DNA of 25,600 bases, taken from positions 1-25,600 of the IMG/VR virus record IMGVR_UViG_3300030329_001051; one strand, 5' to 3'. This document shows positions 11,636-21,874 of the stretch, one piece after another. The DNA comes from a virus. The number at the start of each line of letters is the position of its first letter. Position 1 is the stretch's first letter. A program made the position numbers and the translations under genes. The notes below the pieces were generated by a model. It searched no databases, was not told where the DNA came from, and worked only from the letters and a program-made list of their open reading frames with translations.

Positions 11636-14600
11636 TTACCTAACACGATACTCTATATCTTGCTTGTCTTTAATTTCTTGAGCACGATTCATCTCATTAT
11701 GAACTTGAGCACTGTATTTAGCCTCAGGAGTAAGCACCCTTAAACTCTGACCAGCAAGAAAAGAAGCCCAAGTTTGCACCCTTTTCTTCTGAAATTTTTT
11801 CTCATCACTCAACAAACGTCTAGCCATATTAAGTTGTGGTAAAGATTTACCAACAAGGTCCAAGTCACGGTCAGTCATCTTCCACTCACCCTTAGAGTTT
11901 TTCTTAGCCAACCCCACCATACCTAAAGAAGTCATCAAGAAAGGAATCTTCTCCCACGCAGAAGGAACATTCTGGTACCTGCCAGTAAAAGGAATGTTAC
12001 CAAAGATCTGTTTACCAGCCCAATACTCAATAGGTGCTTTCATTAAAGGAGACGCACCCGAAGCCAAGTTAGAAAGCATACCTTTCCAACCCTCAGCAGA
12101 AGGATCTAACCTGAACAAATCTTGAAAAGGCCAATCAGGAACAGAATAAACTTTATCTCCACCTATTTTAAACGGAAGTTGCACACCGAACGGTTGCAAA
12201 AACCAATCAGGAACCAACCCTTCGTTTTCTTTTTCCTCCCCGTACTCCAAGTTTCTTTTAAGATCAAACAACCTGTTGTACTTACCCGGATTACGAGCAA
12301 GGAACTCTACCTGCAAAGGAAGATTGTTACGTGACCAAGTGTAAAATGGGAACACCCTCTTACCCCACTTCTGCTCCCAGTCAGACAAATCAGAGTAATC
12401 GAAATGCAATTTGTAAATAGTTCCAATAGCATCATCCAACTGGCGACCATTACGCATAGCCCACAAACCTGTACCTAAACGCATAGCCTCTTCAGCAATA
12501 GTGTTCGCTTCACGCACTACCGAATAGCCAACAAAATCTGCGCTACGAGGATCCAACGTATAAGTCTTACCCGTTCCAGCCATACCCTCAGCGCCACGTT
12601 CAACCCTTGAAGTGATAGAAAAACGTGACTGTTTAATAATTCCACGCTCAATAGTTGACGCTGCCTGACCGCCCAAACCAGCACCAGCCTCAACCAACGT
12701 ATTGAAATTCTCCAACTCATTACGAGAAAATGTGCGCCCATAAATGCGAGTAGTCTTACCTTTAGTTTCATTCAACAACATGCGAGCACCCGCGACAGTA
12801 TCACCACGACCAAGATTGCTGGCCTTAAAGTTCAACAAGAACGCATCCAAAATCTCAGTAGGAGGTATACCATAGAACCAGTTGTTAAACGCACCACCCA
12901 TGATGTTCCTCATAACGAAACCCGGAGTGGCTATAAGATTCGCTTTAACCCAGTTATGCAACCTGTCATAATCACGTATAAAACCTTCCACCCTGTCCTG
13001 AGTAAACCCAACAGTAGCGTTCATCGCTTCAACAACATCATCAGCCCATCCCTGACCACCATCACTGATAAGCCAAGGCCCCCATCTCATAACATTGTCA
13101 TCCAATAATTGAATAAGTTCTTGAGCATTAAGATCACCAAGTCTTAACTCACCTCCACCAAACTTACCTAACTGATACATCCCATTGATACCTTCAACAC
13201 CTTCAGACAATTCATCAAAAGTTTTACCAATCATCAACCTCAAGTTGTCAGCCTGCGTACTGTTCATAGCCAGATTTGTTTCTATAAGAGCACGTTCAGC
13301 CTTGATAGTTTGAATCAACAATTGTTTCTCTATAACCTCGTTCTGTCGATTTAAAATTTCTTTTTGAACACCTTGAATAGTTTGTTCAACACCACCAAAC
13401 TCTTCCCCGATAACCCCTCGTCCTTCTTTAACCCCCCTGCCGGTCTTGGTGACATAAGCAGGACGGTTGAAATAAATTTTTTGTTCAGGAGTAGCAACCC
13501 CTACAATCGTGGCAATGTTGTTACGATGAATAGCCGCCTCATCAAGCAGCCCATTAATAATCTCAACTTCCGTCTCATAACGAGCCTGAGCGTCTCTCCA
13601 ATTTTTTATCTTCCGACCCGCTTCTATCACACCCTTACGAGTCTCCCTGTTTAAACCAGTAGCCCAAGAAGCAAACACACCCGGACCAGCGAATTCAATA
13701 GGACCATTCTTTTGCAAATTCTGAGCACGACGCAAAGCAGCCTGCAAAGCCTTCTTCTGGTCGTCACCTAATTGTAATAAACCACGTCCAACTTTAGGAC
13801 CACCCAACTGCACGAGTTTAAACAACTCGGACAACTCTTCAATCTCATCAACCAATTCTGCCCAACGGGTCATAACACTCGCTTTCCAACTGTTATGACG
13901 AGTCAAAGGAATAGGCATGCTAGGAGAAGAACCCGTTTTCAGAATCCGCAACATCTGTTTAGCAGCAGCCACACTGCTGTCTTTCAACAAACCTTCTTCC
14001 ATAGCATTAATCAAAGCAGGCAATAACTCATCCACTAAAGGATCAATAGCCCCACCAAGCATCCCCTCCATGTCATCAAAGAATTGTAAAAATACTTCAG
14101 CATCAACTTGATCTAAAGGAATCTCATAAATAGATTCAGTCAACACACCCTTCTCACGCAACGGCTGATTCTTATCTTTACCACGAAACAAGTTACGAGC
14201 AGGATTAAGAGGACGGCTAGGAGTACCCGGAGAAGTAGAAGCAATAGCCTCCTGTGCTCTTAAAGCAGCCAACTCTTTAGGAGTAGCAACACGAGGGCCA
14301 CCTAAAGGAGAAACAAACTTACCATCAGCATCCTTCAAAGGAGCACGACTAGGAGCAACAGGAACACCCGCATTATCAACCCCCTGCCTGAACAAAGGAG
14401 CGCCTTTACCGATAGGGAACTGCTGATTAACCATAGAAGGACTCAAGAATTGAGGCACATCCAACCTAACCTCACCCGTGTACCTCACAGGCACCCCTTT
14501 ACCAGAAAAAGTACCTCTGCGTAAAACAACAGGGATCTCTTTAAAACCTAACTGTCTAGCCGCCGCCAACTTCGCCGCATAATCCTCACCCGGAGCGATA

Positions 14601-17548
14601 GCCATTCTGGATTTCTCCAACAGAGAAGCAGCACCAGTTTTAGCCTGAGGTGTTACAGTCCCAGTGAAAAGAATTTCTAAAGGCTCATCCATTCCACCCT
14701 GCTCAGTGAATTGAATAACATATCTGTTAACCAGACCCGGATCAGCAGGACCGATAAACAAATCATCCAGCACAGTGTCCGCTGAATCAACAAATTCCGC
14801 TTCAGGAAAATCTGCCATAGCAGGATGCAAACGTGCGCTCTGAACTACACGCACATTCATCCCCTCAGGACCAGCCGCAGTCAATCCTTCCTTCAGAATA
14901 GTTTTAACTTCAATCAACTGTTGACGAGCAGCCTGAGCGTAAGCAATCACTTCCAAATACTCATCCAACTCGCTGACCAACGGAAAGATTTCCTCCACAG
15001 CATTTATCACACGCTCACCAGCAGGCCCCGGCTCATCAACAAACCTTCCCAACCTGCTATCAAAACCACCAAGAACTTCACGCAACTCATCCGTTGTTCT
15101 AGTAATGTCATCAGCCAACTGCTCCAACACAGCCTGCCGTTCAGTTATCTCAGCAACTATCTCACGCAAACTAGCCCGCGCTTCACCTTTAGCCTTCTGA
15201 ATGTTAGCCAACATCCGCTCCATAAACTGGATCGATTCTTTACCAGCAATCACAGACTGATTAACCCTCTTAGTTAACTCGTAAACACGAGAAGATTCTT
15301 TCCCCTCTTCCTTAAGTTTACGCTCTAAAGCCTTCTCAAGTTTCTCCCCCGCTTTCATCAACTTGGCGTACTCCGCTAACTGTTCATCCAATGTGCGACC
15401 ATCAAACAACACGCCCATCTTCTCCATGTACCGAGCGAAATGGGTAACCCTAAACTCTTGAGCCATGCTCGCCAAATAACGAGCCTCCCTTTGAGTAAGG
15501 TTCTTAACATACAAACTTGTCTGATCATCAATCAAACCAACCGCTCGTAAAAAATCATCCATCTGATCTTCAATAGACAAACCCTCAGGATGAGCGACAA
15601 TGTTCATGTTCGCACGAGTAGGAGACACCCCTCTAGTCAGATCCTCAACAGGTCTAAGAATCTCAAACTCAACATAAGCCAACTCATCTACTTCTTTAAT
15701 CGCATCAGCCTCATCCATTCCCGCTCTTACACGACGTTGAACAGCCAAACGTTTCTGCAAAGGACCAATAGCATTCCACAAATCATCTATCGTCTGCCCC
15801 TCAGCAGCATCAATAGCCAAAACAGTACCCGGATTTAACTTACGTTTCTTTAAAAACCCACTATCAGCAGGAGCAGGACGACGACCCATCCGACCAGCAA
15901 CCACATCCGCTGCCTCATCCTCATCAAACATGCGTAACGGATTAACAAAATCTTTACCCTCTTTAACAAGCCTGTTGTTCTGAACCAACCTTAAACGCTT
16001 ACTAGTAAACAGAAAATCTCTCAAATCAGGATCAATGATTCTAGGCGAATAACCACCCGCCGCTTCAATAGAAGCCAAGAACTGCCTCGTGTACCTTCCA
16101 TCAGGATCAATCTCCTCAAAAGATTTCCTCAAAGGTTGTTGAACACGACTCTCCCAAATTTCCTGAGCGCCACGTATAACATCCTCAGAAACACCGAGAC
16201 GAGCAGCAACCGCAGGAGTAGGACTTTGAGCACGAGTTAAAGCACCCAACAACTCCTCGTCCGTGATGCCATACACCTGCTCCATCTCATTACGATAAGC
16301 GCGCTCACCAGCAGTACGTTCATTAACCCAACGACCTATACGAGCATTAGAAACCTGCGACCCACCCATAGCAAACCGAGCAGTGATAATAGCCTGAGGG
16401 TCCTCGTTCTCTATTCCTCTACGCAACCATTGCTGTGCATTAAATTTAGCGTCACTCGTCAACATCTTTCTTAAACCAGTACCCATGTTCGTTCCGCCTA
16501 TTTTAGAAATAGCAGAACCCGGCAACCCAGCCAAAGAAGCATAAACTTTTCCAGCCTTACCCATACTCACACGAGAAGCAAAAGGAACCAACTCGACAGG
16601 CATCCTAGCGGCACGTTGAATACCCGCTTGAACAAACGGAGCCAACACTGGGTCAGCCTTAAATGCTTCTTTAAACAAATCATCAGCCATACCTTGATCT
16701 GCTTTTGAACCAGCCAACTTGCGGAAAATAGTTTCTAACTTAGAATCATCCAACCCAACTTTACGTGCCTCTTCCTTCAAAAACTTAGGTGCTTGTTTCA
16801 CACGAGCAGCACTAGTAACACCAAGCCTGTTACCTAACTTGCGTAACACAGGTCCAGTACCCGGAACTCTCACACGGTTACCGAAACCTAAACCAAGGTC
16901 ATCAATAATTTTAGCGCCTTGCTCACCGCCTTCTCTTTGTAAAACTCTTAACGCGGCAGCAGGACTTTTCTGTTTATTAGCAGCAGTAATAGCACGACCC
17001 ATAAGAGCACGACCCGAATCGTCCAAAGTCATAGCGTATCTACCCGCTGTTTCAGTGAACTCTTTAGTAGCGCCACGCCAAAACGCTGAACCAACACCCC
17101 AATTAACCAAAGGATCAGTAATCAGATCACCAGTAAAACCAAGGATGCGTTTACCCCAACCGCCTAAACCAAACCAAGAGTTGTCAATATCCTCAGCGGA
17201 CAACCCCTGATTAGCCAACAGGTCAAGAAAACCTATACGCTCATCAAACTGACGCTTCCAATCGCTAGGAGAAAACCCTCTACCACGCAACAAATCAACT
17301 GTTTCATTAACTGTTGAACGCACAAACGCTCCCGGTGCAGTCAACGTGCTCGCTAACCCTCCTAGGATTCCTTCAAATGTGGAAGGACCTTCACGAGATT
17401 TACGCACACGATCTAACGCATCTTGAAACTCTTCAGGAGATAACTTTCTTTTAACAGGTGTATTAGGAAGTTGTAAATTGTTTAACCCTCCAAAGCCCGA
17501 CTTTCTTTGTTGAAGGGCTTGGGCTATATCGTTGCGCCCCCAACCCAT
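11636..17548 (-). CDS. Giant virion protein (1970 aa), LPD38-like C-terminal region
   Basis: ATG 17548 was chosen because it overlaps the previous stop as TAATG; a start at 17584 would add 12 residues inside the previous gene. Residues about 30-350 are Gly/Arg-rich helices, and about 715-835 are a long coiled coil (Glu/Lys/Arg/Leu rich). The C-terminal quarter has RNMIGGAFNNWFYGIPP, and then, from residue 1716, FDYSDLSDWE and KRVFPFYTWSRNNLPLQ. This block recurs in very large phage proteins called LPD38-like. Size, coiled coils and position before the lysis genes suggest an internal or ejected virion protein. No peptidase or transglycosylase motif stands out. The domain call is from memory of the pattern. 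Confidence 0.8.
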   Translation of the reverse strand: MGWGRNDIAQALQQRKSGFGGLNNLQLPNTPVKRKLSPEEFQDALDRVRKSREGPSTFEGILGGLASTLTAPGAFVRSTVNETVDLLRGRGFSPSDWKRQFDERIGFLDLLANQGLSAEDIDNSWFGLGGWGKRILGFTGDLITDPLVNWGVGSAFWRGATKEFTETAGRYAMTLDDSGRALMGRAITAANKQKSPAAALRVLQREGGEQGAKIIDDLGLGFGNRVRVPGTGPVLRKLGNRLGVTSAARVKQAPKFLKEEARKVGLDDSKLETIFRKLAGSKADQGMADDLFKEAFKADPVLAPFVQAGIQRAARMPVELVPFASRVSMGKAGKVYASLAGLPGSAISKIGGTNMGTGLRKMLTSDAKFNAQQWLRRGIENEDPQAIITARFAMGGSQVSNARIGRWVNERTAGERAYRNEMEQVYGITDEELLGALTRAQSPTPAVAARLGVSEDVIRGAQEIWESRVQQPLRKSFEEIDPDGRYTRQFLASIEAAGGYSPRIIDPDLRDFLFTSKRLRLVQNNRLVKEGKDFVNPLRMFDEDEAADVVAGRMGRRPAPADSGFLKKRKLNPGTVLAIDAAEGQTIDDLWNAIGPLQKRLAVQRRVRAGMDEADAIKEVDELAYVEFEILRPVEDLTRGVSPTRANMNIVAHPEGLSIEDQMDDFLRAVGLIDDQTSLYVKNLTQREARYLASMAQEFRVTHFARYMEKMGVLFDGRTLDEQLAEYAKLMKAGEKLEKALERKLKEEGKESSRVYELTKRVNQSVIAGKESIQFMERMLANIQKAKGEARASLREIVAEITERQAVLEQLADDITRTTDELREVLGGFDSRLGRFVDEPGPAGERVINAVEEIFPLVSELDEYLEVIAYAQAARQQLIEVKTILKEGLTAAGPEGMNVRVVQSARLHPAMADFPEAEFVDSADTVLDDLFIGPADPGLVNRYVIQFTEQGGMDEPLEILFTGTVTPQAKTGAASLLEKSRMAIAPGEDYAAKLAAARQLGFKEIPVVLRRGTFSGKGVPVRYTGEVRLDVPQFLSPSMVNQQFPIGKGAPLFRQGVDNAGVPVAPSRAPLKDADGKFVSPLGGPRVATPKELAALRAQEAIASTSPGTPSRPLNPARNLFRGKDKNQPLREKGVLTESIYEIPLDQVDAEVFLQFFDDMEGMLGGAIDPLVDELLPALINAMEEGLLKDSSVAAAKQMLRILKTGSSPSMPIPLTRHNSWKASVMTRWAELVDEIEELSELFKLVQLGGPKVGRGLLQLGDDQKKALQAALRRAQNLQKNGPIEFAGPGVFASWATGLNRETRKGVIEAGRKIKNWRDAQARYETEVEIINGLLDEAAIHRNNIATIVGVATPEQKIYFNRPAYVTKTGRGVKEGRGVIGEEFGGVEQTIQGVQKEILNRQNEVIEKQLLIQTIKAERALIETNLAMNSTQADNLRLMIGKTFDELSEGVEGINGMYQLGKFGGGELRLGDLNAQELIQLLDDNVMRWGPWLISDGGQGWADDVVEAMNATVGFTQDRVEGFIRDYDRLHNWVKANLIATPGFVMRNIMGGAFNNWFYGIPPTEILDAFLLNFKASNLGRGDTVAGARMLLNETKGKTTRIYGRTFSRNELENFNTLVEAGAGLGGQAASTIERGIIKQSRFSITSRVERGAEGMAGTGKTYTLDPRSADFVGYSVVREANTIAEEAMRLGTGLWAMRNGRQLDDAIGTIYKLHFDYSDLSDWEQKWGKRVFPFYTWSRNNLPLQVEFLARNPGKYNRLFDLKRNLEYGEEKENEGLVPDWFLQPFGVQLPFKIGGDKVYSVPDWPFQDLFRLDPSAEGWKGMLSNLASGASPLMKAPIEYWAGKQIFGNIPFTGRYQNVPSAWEKIPFLMTSLGMVGLAKKNSKGEWKMTDRDLDLVGKSLPQLNMARRLLSDEKKFQKKRVQTWASFLAGQSLRVLTPEAKYSAQVHNEMNRAQEIKDKQDIEYRVR

Positions 17549-19521
17549 TACGAGATCAAACCTAGTTCTGACACTACACGCCACGCTTCATTAATAACTT
17601 TATCACCAGACATCATAGCCTTTTCAGAGGCGGTACCCCAGATGTCAGTTATTTCTGGCAGCGTTAATCCTTCTTGCATCATTCGGCTAGTAAATATAAA
17701 CATATCTTCAGACATTCCAGCCATGCCAGCACCCAATTCTTGTCCAAGTAATTGATCACGTATGTTTATAGATTCTGGAATGAGCAAATCCATCATCCCA
17801 GCCTCAGCCAACTCCTTCATCACAACAGGAGCAATCTCATCAGGCAAAACAACATTAGGATCTTGATCTATTTGATTCATGTACCAGTTAATAATGTCAT
17901 AATCAGGTTCTGCACCCTGATCCAAAGCCAACTGTGCGCTCCTATAAGCCTCATCCAAAGCACGATCAAGAGAACGCTCCGCTGCACCAGCCTTTTCTTT
18001 GCGTCTTTCTTCACCAATAGTAGCCATATCTAAACCAGCCATCGTGCCAGTAAAGTATTGAGCAGGATCTAAACCAAACTCAGGACCCAACGTTTCAGCC
18101 TGACGAGCATCCCTAGCCAACTGTCGTCGCATCATACCAGCCGACCTGTTAATATCACCACGAGCAGCACCAAACCTTTGAGCACCTTCAGTTCGTAAAC
18201 TAGCCTCAGCCAACAAACCGATATCACGCATAGCATTCAAATAATTACTTTCAGTCTCAGCCACACCATCATACAAAGCGTTAACAAACGCAATATCAGA
18301 AGCAATCAAATCAGGATTAACACCCGAATCAATCATCTGCTGCTTCATCGCCAACAACTCTTCACCACGAGCAATGTCACGATCAGAAACACCCTGAGTG
18401 TACTCATCAATAACCATTTGTTGCCGAGGCACAAACCCCGGAACGAACTGACCTGTGCTGCCAGTAAACCCAGTAATGTATTTATCTAACAACTGGTTGT
18501 AAGTCCTCTCGGCAGCATTAACATCCATCATCCCAGTAGTAACCATGTCGTCCACCATCGCCACTTCAGACGCTAACGCATCTTCCAAAGAAGGACCCAT
18601 GTAAGGAGGTGGAGCAAACTGGTTGCTAGGAGCCAACGCTGCTAACTCTATTGCAGCCGCAGGGTTACCCACAGGAGGAGCAGCGCCTGTTGGACTTCCG
18701 AAAAGTCCCATCCAAGAATCCATCACATCTGTTTCAGATAAAGGAGTCATACCAGCAAAAGGATCAACAGGGTCTGTAACCACATTTGGACTCATTCCCC
18801 CAGTTTGAACATTAACAGGCAAAGCAGTTTCAGCATAATCCTGCCATTCAGGACTTAGTTGAGAAAGATAATCCGCAAAAGCATCAGCATTTTCTTGAGG
18901 CATTGTGCCTGTGCCATACATCCTGTCAACAGTTGCTGTTACAGGTTGACCACCAGTGAATGTTGCTAAATCATTTTCTATATTTCTTAATAAATTTTCT
19001 CTACTCGTTAAAGATTCTTGCAAAAATTGTGTGTACGCTTGATTCTCATATCCGGGTCTAATAATTGACTCATCCACAGGTACAGTAATGTCACCAATTT
19101 TGAACCCCATAAAAGGTGACCCGCTTCCTGTTTGAAGAGTTTGAGGGCTGAAAGCACTTAACAGATCACCAGCGCGAGCATACCTGTCACCAGACCACAA
19201 AGGATTTTGAGCCGCAGGTAAATTAGGAAATATTTGAGGCAACCTTAGATTTGCCCCACGAGGATCTATAGCCCGTGAACCTCCACCCATCTGTTGAGCA
19301 GCAGCCTGTAAAGCCATAAAATCATTAAGATTTTTTATTTGATTTTGATAACTTGCTTGATCGGCAAGCATAGCCTGATATGCCTGTGATTGGTAATCAG
19401 GTGGAACATAAGGATCAGTAAATACTCTAGACCAGATATCTCCATAATTGATAGCATCAGGCCCACGACCTAAAACACCTTGTAATGGATTAATAACTTT
19501 GTCTTCTATCCAATCAATCAT
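17548..19521 (-). CDS. Large putative virion protein (657 aa)
   Basis: A 657-residue protein starting in an ATGA overlap with the gene before. The N-terminal third is rich in Gln, Pro and Gly (SQAYQAMLADQASYQNQIKN). The middle has many polar loops. Residues about 430-500 are a long Ala/Arg/Gly helix region (EASLRTEGAQRFGAARGDIN, then MMRRQLARDARQAE) typical of internal or ejected phage proteins. No enzymatic motif is seen. It shares an LSPxWQD phrase and a similar Ala/Gly/Arg C-terminal style with the 655-aa neighbour, so the two may be distant relatives or partners. The role is inferred from order and composition. Confidence 0.75.
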   Translation of the reverse strand: MIDWIEDKVINPLQGVLGRGPDAINYGDIWSRVFTDPYVPPDYQSQAYQAMLADQASYQNQIKNLNDFMALQAAAQQMGGGSRAIDPRGANLRLPQIFPNLPAAQNPLWSGDRYARAGDLLSAFSPQTLQTGSGSPFMGFKIGDITVPVDESIIRPGYENQAYTQFLQESLTSRENLLRNIENDLATFTGGQPVTATVDRMYGTGTMPQENADAFADYLSQLSPEWQDYAETALPVNVQTGGMSPNVVTDPVDPFAGMTPLSETDVMDSWMGLFGSPTGAAPPVGNPAAAIELAALAPSNQFAPPPYMGPSLEDALASEVAMVDDMVTTGMMDVNAAERTYNQLLDKYITGFTGSTGQFVPGFVPRQQMVIDEYTQGVSDRDIARGEELLAMKQQMIDSGVNPDLIASDIAFVNALYDGVAETESNYLNAMRDIGLLAEASLRTEGAQRFGAARGDINRSAGMMRRQLARDARQAETLGPEFGLDPAQYFTGTMAGLDMATIGEERRKEKAGAAERSLDRALDEAYRSAQLALDQGAEPDYDIINWYMNQIDQDPNVVLPDEIAPVVMKELAEAGMMDLLIPESINIRDQLLGQELGAGMAGMSEDMFIFTSRMMQEGLTLPEITDIWGTASEKAMMSGDKVINEAWRVVSELGLIS

Positions 19522-21485
19522 GCCAACAACTTCCTCAACTCAGGAGCAATAGCAGCCCTAGCCGCATCAGTACCACCCTTCAAAGCCTTATCAAACTGAG
19601 CACCAGAATAACCACCCCAAGCACCCAACTCCTCAGCAGTCAACTCACCCAACGCTCTATTAAACTCGCTACCAATCTTAGACTTACCCCGATAATAATC
19701 AGAATAAGCATCCCCAGTAGCCCTATCCTCTAAACCACTAACCTCCATACCACGAGCCGCGAACTCTTCCTGAATCTGAGGCAACCTCTTACCAAAAGCA
19801 TTCTCCCAGTCATACAAAGCCTCACCAACATCCATACCCATATACTGAGCGCGACGAGTAATATCAGCCAAAGCCATAGCCAACGTTTGCTCAGGAGTCA
19901 TCCGATACGGATCAACAGCAGAGAAACCAGTGTTCGCTGTGCCATAATTTAGACCACCGCCATAACCACCCATCGAACCATAATCCATCCCCTGATCAGT
20001 CATATCCATAAAAGTGTCAGCCGGATCAACAAATGCACTGGCAGCCGGAACAGGATTGGGCACACCATCCAAAAGATTCTGAGCATTAGAACTAATCTGA
20101 CCCAAACCTAAAGAACCAAAATCGTAATCCGCTAAATCTTGTAATCCGTAGCCGCCTGTTAAATCAGTACCCGGGAACCTATCCATCGAAGTTAGTTCAG
20201 AACCCAGCGCATTTAAATAAGCATTAAAGATCGGGCTATAACTAACACCCTTACCTTGATCCACAACCTCACCGAAACGTTTAGGCATCCAAGTCCTCAA
20301 CCCTTCAGCAGTTCTCATAAACGGATTATTACCACCGCCTGCCAACTGACCGTAAGCCTTATCAACAAGATTCTGTAAACGCATACTCTCACCTTCAGGA
20401 GTAAACGATTGAGTTAATTCTGTTTGTAACGCTGCATCAGCCAACCCCGGATTCATAAAATATTCACTCTCAGGGTTATTAACCTGATCAGTAAAATATT
20501 GTGCTAACGAAGCAGGAGTAGCACCATAAAAAGGATCGTCAGCGTAACGGTTTAAAAACGCATCATAAATATCTTCTTCAGAAGTAACATCCAACGCTGT
20601 GCGCTGCCCTTCATAAACAGGTAAGAAAGGCTGACCAGTAATAACATCAATAGGTAACTGCATACCAGCAGCATCAGCCGCTTGTTGCAATAAAATTCCA
20701 TTAGTATCCCACCCAGTTTGCTGATACAACTGTTCAAAATCTATAGGTGATGCACCCCAACTTAAACTGGCTGCATCAGTATCAAACAAACCAGTTTCAG
20801 GATTAAAATAAGTAAACTCAAACCCACCATCATCACCAGCGGCTTCCATCCCGCCTACTTCTTCATCTACAGAAACCTCAGCGGGACTTTCAGGACTCGG
20901 AGTCGTAGTTGTGGTAGTCGGTCTTTCACCCTCGGATGTTAAAGCACCAGTACCAACAAGATAATCTCTTAACTGCAACCAATCACTATAAGCATCTTCC
21001 CCACCCTGATCAGTCGTAGGATAGTTACTGTTTCTTAAAAACTCTGCAAACTGATCTTGCCAAACAGGACTCAAATCCAAATAAGAAGGAGTAGCATCAA
21101 CCTCAACGGTATCAGCAAGCCCTAGTTGAGACGCTAACATCGCCTCTTCTTGACCCGCAGCGTACTCACCGAAAGGCATCGTCGGGTATTGCGCCACAGT
21201 CGAATCAACATCATTAAGGAAAGCCATCTGAGCGCCATCGCCCTCAATGTACTCAGTAGCGAACTCTTCCGCAGACATCTCCCCCAACAAAGAAGGATTA
21301 CTAATAATCTCCTGAGTTACATAATCAACAAAAGGAGAATACTCAGAATCAGGACCACCGAAACGAGGATCATTCAATGCCGCACGAGCGATCTCCTGCC
21401 AAGCAGCAGTATCTTTACCCACCTGCTCCATAAGAGCAGCGGGATCATCAGAAGTTAAAACCGCAGTGACGACATCAAAAGCCAC
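19518..21485 (-). CDS. Large putative virion protein (655 aa) with Thr/Pro linker
   Basis: A 655-residue protein from a GTG at 21485, preceded by AGTAGG at 6-nt spacing. Residues 1-185 are acidic and helical (MAFDVVTAVLTSDDPAALME; SPVWQDQFAEFLRNSN). A low-complexity linker with six Thr followed by Pro/Ser/Glu spans residues 188-205 and separates it from the rest. Residues about 560-655 are helical with the RGMEVSGLEDRATGDAYSDY type of segment seen in phage internal proteins. The family is unknown. It starts the run of three large proteins before lysis. The stop overlaps the next start as ATGA. Confidence 0.75.
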   Translation of the reverse strand: MAFDVVTAVLTSDDPAALMEQVGKDTAAWQEIARAALNDPRFGGPDSEYSPFVDYVTQEIISNPSLLGEMSAEEFATEYIEGDGAQMAFLNDVDSTVAQYPTMPFGEYAAGQEEAMLASQLGLADTVEVDATPSYLDLSPVWQDQFAEFLRNSNYPTTDQGGEDAYSDWLQLRDYLVGTGALTSEGERPTTTTTTPSPESPAEVSVDEEVGGMEAAGDDGGFEFTYFNPETGLFDTDAASLSWGASPIDFEQLYQQTGWDTNGILLQQAADAAGMQLPIDVITGQPFLPVYEGQRTALDVTSEEDIYDAFLNRYADDPFYGATPASLAQYFTDQVNNPESEYFMNPGLADAALQTELTQSFTPEGESMRLQNLVDKAYGQLAGGGNNPFMRTAEGLRTWMPKRFGEVVDQGKGVSYSPIFNAYLNALGSELTSMDRFPGTDLTGGYGLQDLADYDFGSLGLGQISSNAQNLLDGVPNPVPAASAFVDPADTFMDMTDQGMDYGSMGGYGGGLNYGTANTGFSAVDPYRMTPEQTLAMALADITRRAQYMGMDVGEALYDWENAFGKRLPQIQEEFAARGMEVSGLEDRATGDAYSDYYRGKSKIGSEFNRALGELTAEELGAWGGYSGAQFDKALKGGTDAARAAIAPELRKLLA

Positions 21486-21488
21486 AAA

Positions 21489-21698
21489 TTACCTACTTCG
21501 TGTTTGAGAAATACTAGGATATTTTTTAGCAACAGCCGCACGAACCTGACGCTTTAAAGCCGGAGTTCCATGCTGAGAAACACGAGCCAAAGCATTCCGA
21601 GCATGAGACTTATCATTAATTGGATACGCACGTTTCGACGGTTGTGCAAAAGCACTCCGAGGCAATGCGTTCCTTTGCGCTGCTGTCAATTTAGCCAT
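21489..21698 (-). CDS. DUF6582-like small protein
   Basis: A 69-residue basic protein. LTAAQRNALPRSAFAQP near the N-terminus, then YPINDKSHARNALARVSQHG, then VRAAVAKKYPS near the C-terminus, match the short DUF6582-type domain often seen in actinophage and phage-associated proteins. It has no assigned biochemical function and often occurs as a stand-alone small protein or as a domain in prohead/minor structural proteins. Its ATG follows the previous TAA with no gap, and the next gene begins 4 nt after its stop. Confidence 0.75.
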   Translation of the reverse strand: MAKLTAAQRNALPRSAFAQPSKRAYPINDKSHARNALARVSQHGTPALKRQVRAAVAKKYPSISQTRSR

Positions 21699-21866
21699 TT
21701 AGTTAAACACCTGACCCGCAATGACAAGAGTGGCAGTCTCTACAACAACATTGAGAGTGACAGCCCCCGAAGACCCACCGCCGCTCAGAGCAGTACCAGC
21801 ACTCACATCCGAAATGTCTCCCGTGCTTGTCTGTGTTATACGTTGGTTTATTCTCTGTACGCTCAC
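21699..21866 (-). CDS. Small tail-type protein (55 aa)
   Basis: A 55-residue protein from a GTG at 21866, with TAGGTG upstream. It begins MSVQRINQRITQTSTGDISD and continues with VSAGTALSGGGSSGAV and a TLNVVV strand. This 'sGDIsdVsaGtaLsGGGssG' pattern is common in phage tail-fibre and other surface proteins, usually as part of a larger protein. Here it is a stand-alone, very small gene, and it may assemble with the neighbouring virion proteins. Stop and next start are directly adjacent (TAA ATG). Confidence 0.65.
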   Translation of the reverse strand: MSVQRINQRITQTSTGDISDVSAGTALSGGGSSGAVTLNVVVETATLVIAGQVFN

Positions 21867-21874
21867 AACAACAC

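Noticed and set aside
17549-17584. 12-residue N-terminal extension of the 1970-aa protein
   Set aside because: It would sit inside the preceding gene; ATG 17548 makes the TAATG junction seen repeatedly in this genome.
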